A stretch of 64,000 bases of DNA from Streptococcus sp. Marseille-Q5986 (GCF_946902915.1 NZ_CAMPPY010000004.1:1-64000); one strand, 5' to 3'; shown: positions 49,011 through 57,856, counted from the stretch's first letter. The notes: generated by a model from the letters alone, not told the origin. Made by a program: numbers and translations.

Positions 49011-49295
49011 TTATTTTGAAATTTTTCGTTTAATAATCTCTCGTTGGAGTTGGAGGAGTGTCAAGCTTACCCCCATAGCAACAACAAATGATAAAGCTGT
49101 GTTTAATTTTAAGGCTAAAAAGATAAAACTAAAAAACACCATAAAAATACAAAAACAAGCAATATTTATAAAAAATAAAACCTCTTTTAAATTGGAGTTA
49201 ACGGGTGATTCTAGTGTATAGTCATGATAAAGCGGAGTTTGATTCGATTCGGGAGTTTGTTCAAACTCATAGGCTTCTAATTTTCTTGCGGGCAT
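49011..49295 (-). CDS. DUF3270-like small membrane protein
   Basis: Predicted 94-residue protein: acidic N-terminus (ESNQTPLYHDYTLES), two adjacent membrane helices (EVLFFINIACFCIFMVFFSF and TALSFVVAMGVSLTLLQL) and a basic end. Matches the streptococcal DUF3270 proteins I remember next to ciaRH. Function unknown. TAAGGAGAG precedes ATG on the minus strand; convergent with ciaH. Confidence 0.7.
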   Translation of the reverse strand: MPARKLEAYEFEQTPESNQTPLYHDYTLESPVNSNLKEVLFFINIACFCIFMVFFSFIFLALKLNTALSFVVAMGVSLTLLQLQREIIKRKISK

Positions 49296-49418
49296 GATTC
49301 TCTCCTTAACAGTATGTAACTATTTTATCATTTTTTATGCAGAGAATTATTACAGAATGGTTACAAAAACACTAAAGTTCCTTTTCATTTTCAAAGCATG
49401 GCTGATTTGCTAGAAATG

Positions 49419-49427
49419 TGGTATAAT
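49419..49427 (+). promoter_or_regulatory. Extended -10 promoter abutting the U32 gene start
   Basis: TGGTATAAT (TATAAT 49422-49427) places the expected start at about 49434, one base before ATG 49435. No Shine-Dalgarno sequence is possible in such a transcript. The remaining 49296-49418 region shows nothing else. Confidence 0.55.
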
Positions 49428-49434
49428 TTTTCTT

Positions 49435-50364
49435 ATGGAAAAGATTATCATTACAGCAACTGCTGAAAGTATTGAACAAGTTGAACAACTACTCGAAGCT
49501 GGCGTAGACCGTATCTACGTCGGTGAGAAAGATTTTGGTCTTCGTCTGCCAACAACCTTTAGTCATAACCAATTGCGTGAAATTGCTAAGCTGGTTCATG
49601 ACGCTGGTAAGGAATTGATTGTTGCGGTCAATGCCCTCATGCACCAAGATATGATGGACCGTATCAAGCCTTTCTTAGACTTTTTGGAAGAAATCAAGAC
49701 AGACTACATTACGATTGGGGATGCAGGAGTCTTTCATGTGGTTAATCGCGATGGTTATTCATTTAAAACTATCTACGATGCCTCAACTATGGTAACTAGC
49801 AGTCGTCAGATCAACTTCTGGGGACAAAAGGCTGGTGCGTCTGAGGCTGTTTTGGCGCGTGAAATTCCATCTGCCGAACTCTTCAAGATGCCAGAGATTT
49901 TGGAAATTCCTGCTGAAGTCTTGGTTTATGGTGCCAGTGTCATTCACCATTCTAAGCGTCCTCTCTTACAAAACTACTATAACTTTACGCATATCGATGA
50001 TGAAAAGACGCGTAAACGTGACCTCTTCTTGGCAGAGCCGAGTGATCCAGAGAGTCATTACTCGATTTTTGAGGACAATCATGGTACCCATATTTTTGCA
50101 AATAACGACCTTGATTTGATGACTAAATTGACAGAATTGGTAGAGCATGGTTTTACTCACTGGAAGCTAGAGGGGCTCTACACACCTGGTCAGAATTTTG
50201 TAGAGATTGCAAAACTCTTTATTCAAGCGCGTAGCTTGATTCAAGAGGGGAACTTTAGCCATGACCAAGCCTTCTTGCTGGATGAAGAAGTGCGCAAGTT
50301 ACACCCTAAAAACCGTTTTCTTGACACAGGATTTTATGATTACGATCCTGACATGGTTAAATAG
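49435..50364 (+). CDS. Peptidase U32-family protein (TrhP-like)
   Basis: Predicted 309-residue barrel protein of the U32 family: EQLLEAGVDRIYVGEKDFGLRL near the start, ITIGDAGVFHVVNRDGY, and YGASVIHHSKRPLLQNYYNF. Paralogues of this family (RlhA, TrhP/YrrN) take part in RNA hydroxylation together with a second U32 protein; peptidase activity is doubtful. Here it appears alone, followed by a terminator. Probably translated from a leaderless mRNA. Confidence 0.8.
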   Translation: MEKIIITATAESIEQVEQLLEAGVDRIYVGEKDFGLRLPTTFSHNQLREIAKLVHDAGKELIVAVNALMHQDMMDRIKPFLDFLEEIKTDYITIGDAGVFHVVNRDGYSFKTIYDASTMVTSSRQINFWGQKAGASEAVLAREIPSAELFKMPEILEIPAEVLVYGASVIHHSKRPLLQNYYNFTHIDDEKTRKRDLFLAEPSDPESHYSIFEDNHGTHIFANNDLDLMTKLTELVEHGFTHWKLEGLYTPGQNFVEIAKLFIQARSLIQEGNFSHDQAFLLDEEVRKLHPKNRFLDTGFYDYDPDMVK

Positions 50365-50371
50365 AACACCA

Positions 50372-50401
50372 AAACCTGAAATAAAAATGTTCGGGTTTTT
50401 C
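50372..50401 (+). terminator. Terminator after the U32 gene
   Basis: AAACCTGA pairs with TCGGGTTT (with one G-U) around AATAAAAATGT, followed by TT. Confidence 0.7.
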
Positions 50402-50431
50402 AAGTGTATTCATGAAATAAAAACGGATACA

Positions 50432-50440
50432 TGTTATAAT
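50432..50440 (+). promoter_or_regulatory. Extended -10 promoter of rpiA-deoB-punA
   Basis: TGTTATAAT (TATAAT 50435-50440), start near 50447, 23 bases before rpiA. No clear -35. Confidence 0.55.
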
Positions 50441-50469
50441 AGATGTAGCTCTATATTGGAGGTGTTTAA

Positions 50470-51153
50470 GTGGAGAATCTGAAAAAGATGGCAGGTATCA
50501 AGGCTGCTGAGTTTGTCAAGGATGGTATGGTAGTCGGTCTGGGAACGGGCTCTACTGCCTATTATTTTGTCGAAGAAATTGGTCGTCGGATCAAAGAAGA
50601 AGGTTTGCAGATTACTGCTGTAACAACTTCCAGTGTGACCAGTAAACAGGCTGAAGGACTTAACATCCCGCTCAAGTCGATTGATCAAGTGGATTTTGTC
50701 GATGTGACGGTTGACGGGGCGGATGAAGTAGATAGCCAGTTTAACGGAATCAAAGGCGGTGGTGGTGCCCTTCTGATGGAGAAGGTTGTCGCAACACCCT
50801 CAAAAGAATATATTTGGGTGGTGGATGAAAGCAAACTGGTTGATAAACTAGGTTCTTTTAAATTGCCTGTGGAAGTGGTTCAGTATGGCGCAGAACAGGT
50901 TTTTCGTCGTTTTGAGCGAGCTGGCTACAAACCAAGTTTTCGTGAAAAAGACGGCCAACGTTTTGTGACGGATATGCAGAACTTTATCATTGACCTAGCC
51001 TTGTATGTCATTGAAGATCCAATTGCCTTCGGGCAAGAATTGGATCATGTCGTTGGTGTCGTAGAGCATGGCTTGTTCAACCAAATGGTGGATAAGGTCA
51101 TCGTAGCGGGACGAAATGGCGTTCAGGTTTTAACTTCAACAAAAGGAAAATAA
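50470..51153 (+). CDS. rpiA: Ribose-5-phosphate isomerase A
   Basis: Interconverts ribose-5-P and ribulose-5-P; 227 residues. [43 protein letters not shown] (substrate loop within this stretch) and the WVVDESKLV strand are typical. Start is GTG 50470 preceded by GGAGGTG. First gene of a nucleoside-salvage operon feeding pentose phosphates. Confidence 0.95.
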   Translation: MENLKKMAGIKAAEFVKDGMVVGLGTGSTAYYFVEEIGRRIKEEGLQITAVTTSSVTSKQAEGLNIPLKSIDQVDFVDVTVDGADEVDSQFNGIKGGGGALLMEKVVATPSKEYIWVVDESKLVDKLGSFKLPVEVVQYGAEQVFRRFERAGYKPSFREKDGQRFVTDMQNFIIDLALYVIEDPIAFGQELDHVVGVVEHGLFNQMVDKVIVAGRNGVQVLTSTKGK

Positions 51154-51166
51154 AAGGAGGCACACT

Positions 51167-52378
51167 ATGTCAAAATTTAATCGTATTCACTTGGTAGTAC
51201 TCGATTCTGTAGGAATTGGTGCTGCACCAGATGCTAATAACTTTGTCAATGCAGGGGTTCCAGATGGAGCTTCGGACACACTGGGACACATTTCAAAAAC
51301 AGTTGGTTTGAATGTGCCAAATATGGCCAAAATCGGTCTAGGAAATATTCCACGTGAAACTCCTCTTAAGACTGTACCAGCTGAAAGCAATCCAACAGGA
51401 TATGCAACGAAATTGGAAGAAGTTTCCCTTGGTAAGGATACCATGACTGGTCACTGGGAAATCATGGGACTCAATATTACTGAGCCTTTTGATACTTTCT
51501 GGAACGGATTCCCAGAAGAAATCTTGACAAAAATCGAAGAATTTTCAGGACGCAAGGTCATTCGTGAAGCTAACAAACCTTACTCAGGTACAGCTGTTAT
51601 CGATGATTTTGGACCACGTCAAATGGAAACTGGAGAGTTGATTATCTATACTTCAGCTGACCCAGTTTTGCAGATTGCTGCTCACGAAGACATCATTCCT
51701 TTGGATGAATTGTACCGTATCTGTGAATACGCTCGTTCGATTACCCTTGAGCGTCCTGCCCTTCTAGGTCGTATCATTGCCCGTCCATATGTTGGTGAAC
51801 CAGGAAACTTCACTCGTACGGCAAATCGTCGTGACTTGGCCGTTTCTCCATTTGCACCGACTGTTTTGGATAAGTTGAACGAAGCTGGTATCGATACTTA
51901 TGCTGTTGGTAAAATCAACGATATCTTTAACGGTGCGGGTATTAACCATGATATGGGCCACAACAAGTCAAATAGTCATGGAATTGATACACTATTGAAG
52001 ACCATGGGTCTTGTTGAGTTTGAAAAAGGATTCTCTTTCACAAACTTGGTTGACTTTGACGCCCTTTACGGCCACCGTCGTAATGCTCACGGTTACCGTG
52101 ATTGCTTGCATGAGTTTGATGAACGCTTACCTGAAATTATCGCAGCTATGAGAGAGAATGACCTTCTCTTGATTACAGCAGACCATGGAAATGATCCAAC
52201 CTACGCTGGAACTGACCACACTCGTGAATATATTCCATTGTTGGCCTACAGCCCTGCCTTTAAAGGAAATGGTGTCATTCCAGTAGGGCATTTTGCAGAT
52301 ATCTCAGCGACTGTTGCCGATAACTTTGGTGTGGAAACTGCTATGATTGGGGAAAGTTTCTTAGATAAATTGGTATAA
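51167..52378 (+). CDS. deoB: Phosphopentomutase
   Basis: Mn-dependent alkaline-phosphatase-superfamily enzyme of 403 residues converting (deoxy)ribose-1-P to 5-[29 protein letters not shown] (phosphothreonine) and [21 protein letters not shown] carry the metal ligands. AAAGGAGG precedes ATG. Confidence 0.96.
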   Translation: MSKFNRIHLVVLDSVGIGAAPDANNFVNAGVPDGASDTLGHISKTVGLNVPNMAKIGLGNIPRETPLKTVPAESNPTGYATKLEEVSLGKDTMTGHWEIMGLNITEPFDTFWNGFPEEILTKIEEFSGRKVIREANKPYSGTAVIDDFGPRQMETGELIIYTSADPVLQIAAHEDIIPLDELYRICEYARSITLERPALLGRIIARPYVGEPGNFTRTANRRDLAVSPFAPTVLDKLNEAGIDTYAVGKINDIFNGAGINHDMGHNKSNSHGIDTLLKTMGLVEFEKGFSFTNLVDFDALYGHRRNAHGYRDCLHEFDERLPEIIAAMRENDLLLITADHGNDPTYAGTDHTREYIPLLAYSPAFKGNGVIPVGHFADISATVADNFGVETAMIGESFLDKLV

Positions 52379-52379
52379 G

Positions 52380-52922
52380 ATGACGCGCTATGCTTTGCTG
52401 GTGAGAGGCATCAATGTTGGTGGCAAGAATAAGGTCGTCATGGCGGAGCTTCGTCAAGAATTGACAGAGTTGGGACTGGGAAAGGTTGAAACTTACATCA
52501 ACAGTGGCAATATTTTCTTTACATCGACAGATGTCAAAGCCTAGTTGGTTGAGAAGTTAGAGGATTTCTTTGAAGTCTATTGTCCATTTATTCAGAGCTT
52601 TTCTTTGCTGAGTCTAGAGGACTTTGAAGCGGAACTTAAAAATCTGCCTGAATGGCGGACCAGAGATTTGGCATGAAAGGATGTCCACTTTTACACTGAG
52701 GGTTTGGATGTGGAGCAAGTCATGCAGACAGTTGAAAGTTTAGATTTAAAAGATGAAGTGCTCCATTTTGGAAAACTTGGTATTTTCTGGGGGAAATTCT
52801 CTGAAGAATCCTATTCTAAGACTGCCTATCATAAGTACTTGCTCAAGATGCCTTTCTATCGCCACATTACTATTCGTAATGCTAAAACTTTTGACAAAAT
52901 CGGTCAAATGCTTAAAAAATAA
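52380..52922 (+). pseudogene. DUF1697-family gene with two in-frame stops
   Basis: One frame encodes a complete DUF1697-like protein (starts MTRYALLVRGINVGGKNKVV, ends AKTFDKIGQMLKK) but is interrupted by TAG at 52542-52544 and TGA at 52674-52676, with no frameshift. Two point mutations are enough to explain it. It lies between deoB and punA with a one-base gap after deoB, so it was a real operon member. Family function unknown. Confidence 0.85.
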
Positions 52923-52937
52923 TAAAGGAGACACACA

Positions 52938-53747
52938 ATGACATTTTTAAACAAAATCCATGAAACAGCTACTTTCCTGAAAGACAAGGGAATCCAAGCG
53001 CCTGAGTTCGGTCTAATCCTTGGATCAGGACTTGGAGAATTGGCAGAAGAAATTGAAAATCCAGTTGTAGTAGACTATGCTGAGATTCCAAACTGGGGCC
53101 GTTCAACAGTAGTTGGTCACGCTGGTAAATTAGTATATGGGGAACTTGCAGGTCGCAAGGTCTTAGCTCTTCAAGGGCGTTTCCATTTCTACGAAGGAAA
53201 TCCTCTGGAAGTTGTGACTTTCCCAGTTCGTGTCATGAAAGTTCTTGGATGTGAAGGTGTTATTGTAACCAATGCTGCTGGTGGTATTGGATATGGGCCA
53301 GGTACTTTGATGGCTATCTCTGACCATATCAATATGACGGGGCAAAACCCATTGATGGGTGAAAACTTGGATGATTTTGGTTCACGTTTCCCAGATATGT
53401 CTAAGGCCTACACACCAGAATACCGTGCTACTGCCCATGAAGTGGCTAAAAAACTTGGTATCAAGCTTGATGAAGGTGTCTATATCGGTGTAACCGGTCC
53501 AACTTATGAAACACCAGCAGAAATCCGTGCCTATAAGACACTGGGAGCAGATGCAGTTGGTATGTCTACGGTTCCTGAAGTTATCGTGGCAGCTCACTCA
53601 GGTTTAAAAGTTCTGGGAATTTCATGTATTACCAACTTTGCGGCTGGTTTCCAAGAAGAACTTAACCACGAAGAAGTTGTAGAAGTAACCGAACGTGTCA
53701 AAGGTGATTTCAAAGGCTTGCTTAAAGCGATTCTTGCAGAATTGTAA
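52938..53747 (+). CDS. punA: Purine-nucleoside phosphorylase (trimeric, class I)
   Basis: Cleaves purine nucleosides with phosphate; 269 residues. GLILGSGLGELAEEIE, VVGHAGKLVYGEL, LQGRFHFYEG and VTNAAGGIGYGPGTLMAI match the PunA/DeoD-trimeric family, with MSTVPEVIVAAHSG. AAAGGAG precedes ATG. Together with deoB and rpiA it channels ribose into central metabolism. Confidence 0.94.
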   Translation: MTFLNKIHETATFLKDKGIQAPEFGLILGSGLGELAEEIENPVVVDYAEIPNWGRSTVVGHAGKLVYGELAGRKVLALQGRFHFYEGNPLEVVTFPVRVMKVLGCEGVIVTNAAGGIGYGPGTLMAISDHINMTGQNPLMGENLDDFGSRFPDMSKAYTPEYRATAHEVAKKLGIKLDEGVYIGVTGPTYETPAEIRAYKTLGADAVGMSTVPEVIVAAHSGLKVLGISCITNFAAGFQEELNHEEVVEVTERVKGDFKGLLKAILAEL

Positions 53748-53991
53748 AAAAACTTGGTGATGGGATTAGACTAGAAATGAAGGTTTTAGTTCTCATCGCC
53801 TTTAGTAAAGAAGATTGGGTTTGTTGTGATTAAAAGATGAACAAAAATCCAATCAACTACTATATTTTTACAAAAAATTTGTCACATTCTTATTTATCAA
53901 TTAGGAAAAATGACTTGGAAAGACGAAATAGCTTACAGGCTTAGTGATCTGATTGGTAAATAGGGGAAAATAAAAGAAAGTTAGAAAAAGA
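53748..53991 (+). other. Gap before the chimeric hydrolase gene
   Basis: Contains a possible imperfect hairpin (GGTGATGGGATTAGA around 53756 with TTCTCATCGCC ending near 53802) but no T-run. No confident promoter was identified. The ribosome-binding region AGTTAGAAAAAGA is weak, like that of the other YSIRK-type gene at 7795. Confidence 0.35.
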
Positions 53992-56724
53992 ATGAAAATC
54001 GGTCAACGAATGATGCGTTTTGGCATAAAAAAATTAAGTATCGGAGTTGTATCTGTTGCGGTTGGTTATGCTTTTTTAGCACCGACAGGAATTTCTGCCA
54101 ATGAAAGAAGTCCAGTTGTGAAAAACGAAACTCCTCTAGTCGTAAATGCAACGGATGGTTCGACAAAACTAGAAAATACTGATAAAAAACAGGAAACGCC
54201 TCTTATAGAGGAAAGAGTGGCAGTTATCCAACCAGCTACGGAAACAAAAGAAGTCCTTAAAAATCAGAAGGAAGAAGAAAAGCTGGAATCCCATGAAACA
54301 GAGCCTGCTCTAGTTCCTGAAGAAGTGAATAAAGAGGAAAATGTAAAGGATGAGGCTACAACTTCTCGTCCTGTGACAGCAGAAGATCTTTTGAAAATCT
54401 CAAAAGGAGAACTGCACTCAGAAAATGATTTGCTTGACAATTCTCTTTATGGTGAAAAAGTCCTTGATTTAGAAGGTGATGACGATCAGGATGGTATCAA
54501 AAATAAGGATGAGCTTTATGTTTATCGTAAAGATGGTAAGGACTATCTAGGATATAACAGTCATCCATTACTAGCAGACAGTGATGGGGATGGACTAGCA
54601 GATGGAGAAGATGATAATAAGAAACAATGGTATGTTACAGATCGAGACGCTCTTCTCTTTATGGAATTATCCTATCGTGATGATGACTATATCGAAAAAA
54701 TTCTAGATCATAAAAATCCATTTCCGAGTCTCTACTTGAATCGTCAAGAATATAAGATGATGCACAATGAGTTAGCCCCGTTTTGGAAGATGAAAAAAGC
54801 TTACCATACAGCTAGCGGTTTGGATGCTTATCTATTCGAAACTAAGAGTGATCTTCCTTATTTAAAAGACAATACTGTTCAAATGTTGGCTATACGTGGA
54901 ACAAGACTGAATGATGCCAAAGATTTGAGAACGGACTTGACCTTGCTAGGAGGAAATAAACCTGCACAAGCGGATGATATCCGTAATGTTGTCAAAGAAT
55001 TGGCGCAGGATTCCACTATAACCAATCTGTATATGACAGGTCATTCGCTAGGAGGCTATTTAGCTCAAATAGCAGCAGTTGAAGCCTATCAAAAATATCC
55101 TACTTTTTATAATAATGTTTTGAAAAAAGTGACAACATTTAATGCACCTAAGGTCATTACTTCAAGAACAATCTGGAATGCCAAAAATGGTTTCTGGGAT
55201 GTAGGACTAGAAAGTCGGAAGCTCGCTGTAAATGGAAAAATTAAACATTATGTAGTGGATAACGACAATGTGGTTACATATGTGCTACAAAATGATAGTG
55301 ATGTTGTGACATCTACAGGAAGCGCCAATGTTAAACACCGTTCGCGTGGCTATTTTGAAAGTCGCATGAATGATATTCCAAACTTTAATATTGGAAAACG
55401 AACAACATTGGACAAGCAGGGTTACCGTGATCCAAAACTGGAAAAAATTTCTTTCTTTAAGAAACAACAACTCCCTCTGTCATCTAGTCAACCAAGCGCT
55501 GAACCTCTTGAAAATATAGCTCTAGGGAAACGGGTTACCCAAAGTTCGACAGCTTTTGGAGGTGACGCTAGAAGGGCTGTGGATGGAAAAGTTGATGGGA
55601 ATTATACTCATCATTCTGTAACGCATACAGATTTTCAATCTAAGCCTTGGTGGCAAGTCGATTTAGACAAGGAAGAAACGATTCGTCAAATCAATATCTA
55701 TAATCGAACAGATACTGCTCAGGATAGGTTTACCAATTTTAATGTGATTCTTTTAGATAGTTCTGGGAAAGAAATTGAGAGAAAGCGCATTGCATCTCTG
55801 AAAGATATCTCTGCACAAATTGCAATTGACTATAAAAAAGCTCGTTTTGTCCGTATTGAGTTAGATGGTTACAATGCTCTCAGTCTCGCAGAAGTTCAGG
55901 TCTTGCGTGCTGAAAATATCGCATGGAAAAAGCAAGCACGCCAAAGTTCTACCGAGTTTGGAGGAGATGCTAGACGTGCCTTGGATGGGAATACCAATAG
56001 TAGCTACAGCCAGCAATCGATTACTCATACAAAATTTGAGAATCAGCCTTGGTGGGAAGTTGATTTAGGTCGTACAGAACAGGTAGGACTTATCCGCCTT
56101 TATAATCGTGTAGATGGCGAATTTTCCAAACGTTTGGCAGATTTTGATGTGATTTTATATGATGAAAAAGGAAAAGAAGTTACTAGAAAATATGTTTCTC
56201 GTTTAGTAGGAAATCGTCTAGATCTTCAGTTGGATGGCAAGTTGGGTCGTCGTGTCCGTATTCAATTGCGTCAGAAAAATCAAGCTCTCAGTCTTGCTGA
56301 AGTAGAAGTATTTCGATTTATAGCTAAGAATGCTGTGACACCACCAATTTCTAAGCCAGTACAAGTGTTAAATTACATTCCTGTAAAAGATAAAACCCTA
56401 ACTATTCATCATAGTGGAGCTTACATTGCACGCTATTCTATAACTTGGGAAGAAGTTACAGTAGATAAAAATGGTCATTCAGTTGTTCGAAGTCATTCTT
56501 GGGAAGGAAATGGACATAATCAGACTGCTGGTCTTGTCCTCAACCTCCCAATCAAAGAAAATATGAGAAATCTGCGAATTAAGATTAAAAAGAGAACAGG
56601 TCTTATCTGGAATAGATGGCAAACAATCTATGACAACAGACCTCTCCTTGCCCAACCACATCGAAAAATCACTCATTGGGGTACAACATTGAATTCCAAG
56701 GTGAGTGACGATGATGTCTTGTAA
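53992..56724 (+). CDS. Secreted lipase-like / double F-lectin / cytolysin-domain-4 chimera
   Basis: Predicted 910-residue protein. Signal peptide to about Ala36 (FGIKKLSIGVVSVAVG, a YSIRK variant). Charged linker (37-155). Ca-binding TSP3-like segment (160-205, DSDGDGLADGED). Alpha/beta-hydrolase domain (about 210-500) with nucleophile motif GHSLGG (Ser352), candidate Asp in VVDNDNVV and His in NVKHRSRGY. Two F-type lectin domains (about 507-642 and 643-783), each with the fucose-binding pattern H-x26-R-x-D-x4-R/K. Residues 795-910 are homologous to domain 4 of the cytolysin: HHSGAYIARYSITWEEV, undecapeptide equivalent KRTGLIWNRWQ (867-877, Cys replaced by Arg) and the cholesterol Thr-Leu pair kept at 899-900. 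Pore-forming domains 1-3 are absent, and there is no LPXTG or C-terminal helix. Probably a membrane- and glycan-targeted hydrolase; substrate unknown. Confidence 0.85.
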   Translation: MKIGQRMMRFGIKKLSIGVVSVAVGYAFLAPTGISANERSPVVKNETPLVVNATDGSTKLENTDKKQETPLIEERVAVIQPATETKEVLKNQKEEEKLESHETEPALVPEEVNKEENVKDEATTSRPVTAEDLLKISKGELHSENDLLDNSLYGEKVLDLEGDDDQDGIKNKDELYVYRKDGKDYLGYNSHPLLADSDGDGLADGEDDNKKQWYVTDRDALLFMELSYRDDDYIEKILDHKNPFPSLYLNRQEYKMMHNELAPFWKMKKAYHTASGLDAYLFETKSDLPYLKDNTVQMLAIRGTRLNDAKDLRTDLTLLGGNKPAQADDIRNVVKELAQDSTITNLYMTGHSLGGYLAQIAAVEAYQKYPTFYNNVLKKVTTFNAPKVITSRTIWNAKNGFWDVGLESRKLAVNGKIKHYVVDNDNVVTYVLQNDSDVVTSTGSANVKHRSRGYFESRMNDIPNFNIGKRTTLDKQGYRDPKLEKISFFKKQQLPLSSSQPSAEPLENIALGKRVTQSSTAFGGDARRAVDGKVDGNYTHHSVTHTDFQSKPWWQVDLDKEETIRQINIYNRTDTAQDRFTNFNVILLDSSGKEIERKRIASLKDISAQIAIDYKKARFVRIELDGYNALSLAEVQVLRAENIAWKKQARQSSTEFGGDARRALDGNTNSSYSQQSITHTKFENQPWWEVDLGRTEQVGLIRLYNRVDGEFSKRLADFDVILYDEKGKEVTRKYVSRLVGNRLDLQLDGKLGRRVRIQLRQKNQALSLAEVEVFRFIAKNAVTPPISKPVQVLNYIPVKDKTLTIHHSGAYIARYSITWEEVTVDKNGHSVVRSHSWEGNGHNQTAGLVLNLPIKENMRNLRIKIKKRTGLIWNRWQTIYDNRPLLAQPHRKITHWGTTLNSKVSDDDVL

Positions 56725-56767
56725 TCTGATGATACAATGACAGTTAGATAATTCAGTTTATAAAAAA

Positions 56768-56797
56768 CTACCTGAGCTTGAATAGGACTCAGGTAGC
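56768..56797 (+). terminator. Hairpin after the chimeric hydrolase gene
   Basis: CTACCTGAG and CTCAGGTAG form a perfect 9-bp stem around CTTGAATAGGA. It is not followed by a clear T-run, so termination is probable but not certain. Confidence 0.55.
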
Positions 56798-56820
56798 TAT
56801 CTGTGAGAGAATAAAATTAA

Positions 56821-56960
56821 AAAGAAAGGTAGAGCGCGTGTTTTGATTTGAACACGAGCGGAAAACTTGGAAAATAGATAATCTGACTGAGAAATCAGGA
56901 TTTCTAGTCAGATTCCTAATTTTCAGCCGTTTTCTTCTCGCTCTTTAATCTTCATAAAAT
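56821..56960 (+). ncRNA. Structured RNA, copy 1 of a tandem pair
   Basis: Begins AAAGAAAGG and contains a hairpin (CGTGTT/AACACG, 56837-56856), the motif GCGGAAAACTTGG (56858-56870), an AGATAA stretch, a second hairpin (AATCTGACT/AGTCAGATT) and a closing arm GTTTTC...CGCTC that pairs with GAGCG-GAAAAC. Every part has a counterpart in copy 2 at a 140-145 base offset, with base-pair-preserving changes. I do not recognise the class. Confidence 0.6.
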
Positions 56961-57100
56961 AAAGAAAGGATGGGTAAACCGTATTCGCTGAACTGAATAC
57001 GGGCGGAGAACTATGTAAAAAAGATAAACTGTCTAGCATCTGCGATGCTTCGTCAGTTTCCTATTTTTCCTTTGTTCTCTGTCGCCCTTTATATCTTAAC
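56961..57100 (+). ncRNA. Structured RNA, copy 2, abutting deoD
   Basis: Begins AAAGAAAGG; hairpin CCGTATTC/GAATACGG (56979-57002); motif GCGGAGAACTATG (57003-57015); AGATAA; hairpin AACTG/CAGTT enclosing AGCATCTGCGATGCT; closing arm GTTCTC-TGT-CGCCC pairing with GGGCG-GAGAAC and ending in TTT at 57088-57090. The deoD ATG follows 11 bases later with no Shine-Dalgarno sequence between. Likely a cis-acting element of deoD controlling termination or translation. Confidence 0.6.
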
Positions 57101-57101
57101 G

Positions 57102-57812
57102 ATGTCTATCCATATTGCTGCTCAGCAGGGTGAAATTGCTGATAAAATTCTTCTTCCTGGGGATCCTCTTCGTGCGAAATTTATTGCGGAGAATTTCCTT
57201 GAAGATGCTGTTTGTTTTAACGAAGTGCGTAACATGTTTGGCTACACTGGTACTTACAAGGGTCACTGTGTATCTGTCATGGGAACTGGGATGGGGATGC
57301 CATCGATTTCGATTTATGCGCGTGAGTTGATTGTGGACTACGGTGTGAAAAAATTGATTCGTGTGGGAACTGCTGGTTCGTTAAATGAAGATGTCCACGT
57401 ACGTGAATTGGTTTTAGCGCAAGCAGCTGCAACCAACTCAAACATCATCCGCAACGACTGGCCACAGTATGATTTCCCACAAATCGCTAGTTTTGATTTG
57501 CTAGACAAGGCCTACCATATCGCCAAAGAACTCGGTATGACAACCCACGTTGGGAACGTTTTGTCATCCGATGTCTTTTACTCAAACTGCTTTGAAAAGA
57601 ACATTGAGCTTGGTAAATGGGGAGTTAAAGCTGTAGAAATGGAAGCAGCAGCCCTTTACTATCTTGCTGCCCAACATCATGTTGATGCGCTTGCTATCAT
57701 GACCATTTCTGATAGTTTGGTCAACTCAGATGAAGACACTACTGCAGAAGAACGCCAAAATACCTTCACCGATATGATGAAGGTTGGTTTGGAAACCTTG
57801 ATTGCAGAGTAA
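57102..57812 (+). CDS. deoD: Purine-nucleoside phosphorylase (hexameric, DeoD type)
   Basis: Predicted 236-residue enzyme of purine salvage. [21 protein letters not shown] contains the phosphate-binding GDP loop, with [17 protein letters not shown] and [14 protein letters not shown] 57102 gives the conserved [10 protein letters not shown]; the longer frame from 57045 would translate the RNA element and is rejected. No ribosome-binding site precedes ATG, which suggests regulation through the upstream RNA. Second PNP in the window, of different fold from PunA. Confidence 0.94.
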   Translation: MSIHIAAQQGEIADKILLPGDPLRAKFIAENFLEDAVCFNEVRNMFGYTGTYKGHCVSVMGTGMGMPSISIYARELIVDYGVKKLIRVGTAGSLNEDVHVRELVLAQAAATNSNIIRNDWPQYDFPQIASFDLLDKAYHIAKELGMTTHVGNVLSSDVFYSNCFEKNIELGKWGVKAVEMEAAALYYLAAQHHVDALAIMTISDSLVNSDEDTTAEERQNTFTDMMKVGLETLIAE

Positions 57813-57822
57813 AATGTAAAAG

Positions 57823-57856
57823 GAAATCCTGATTTCAAGCGAAATCAGGATTTTTT
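57823..57856. terminator. Bidirectional terminator between deoD and pavA
   Basis: GAAATCCTGATTTC-AAGC-GAAATCAGGATTTTTT: a 13-bp stem with T-runs; serves deoD and overlaps the 3' end of the convergent gene. Confidence 0.85.

Noticed and set aside
52704..52922. Small 72-residue gene before punA
   Set aside because: It is the last third of the DUF1697 frame after two nonsense codons, with no own ribosome-binding site.
57045..57101. N-terminal extension of DeoD from 57045
   Set aside because: The extra 19 codons lie in the structured RNA and are absent from the family; ATG 57102 gives the conserved start.
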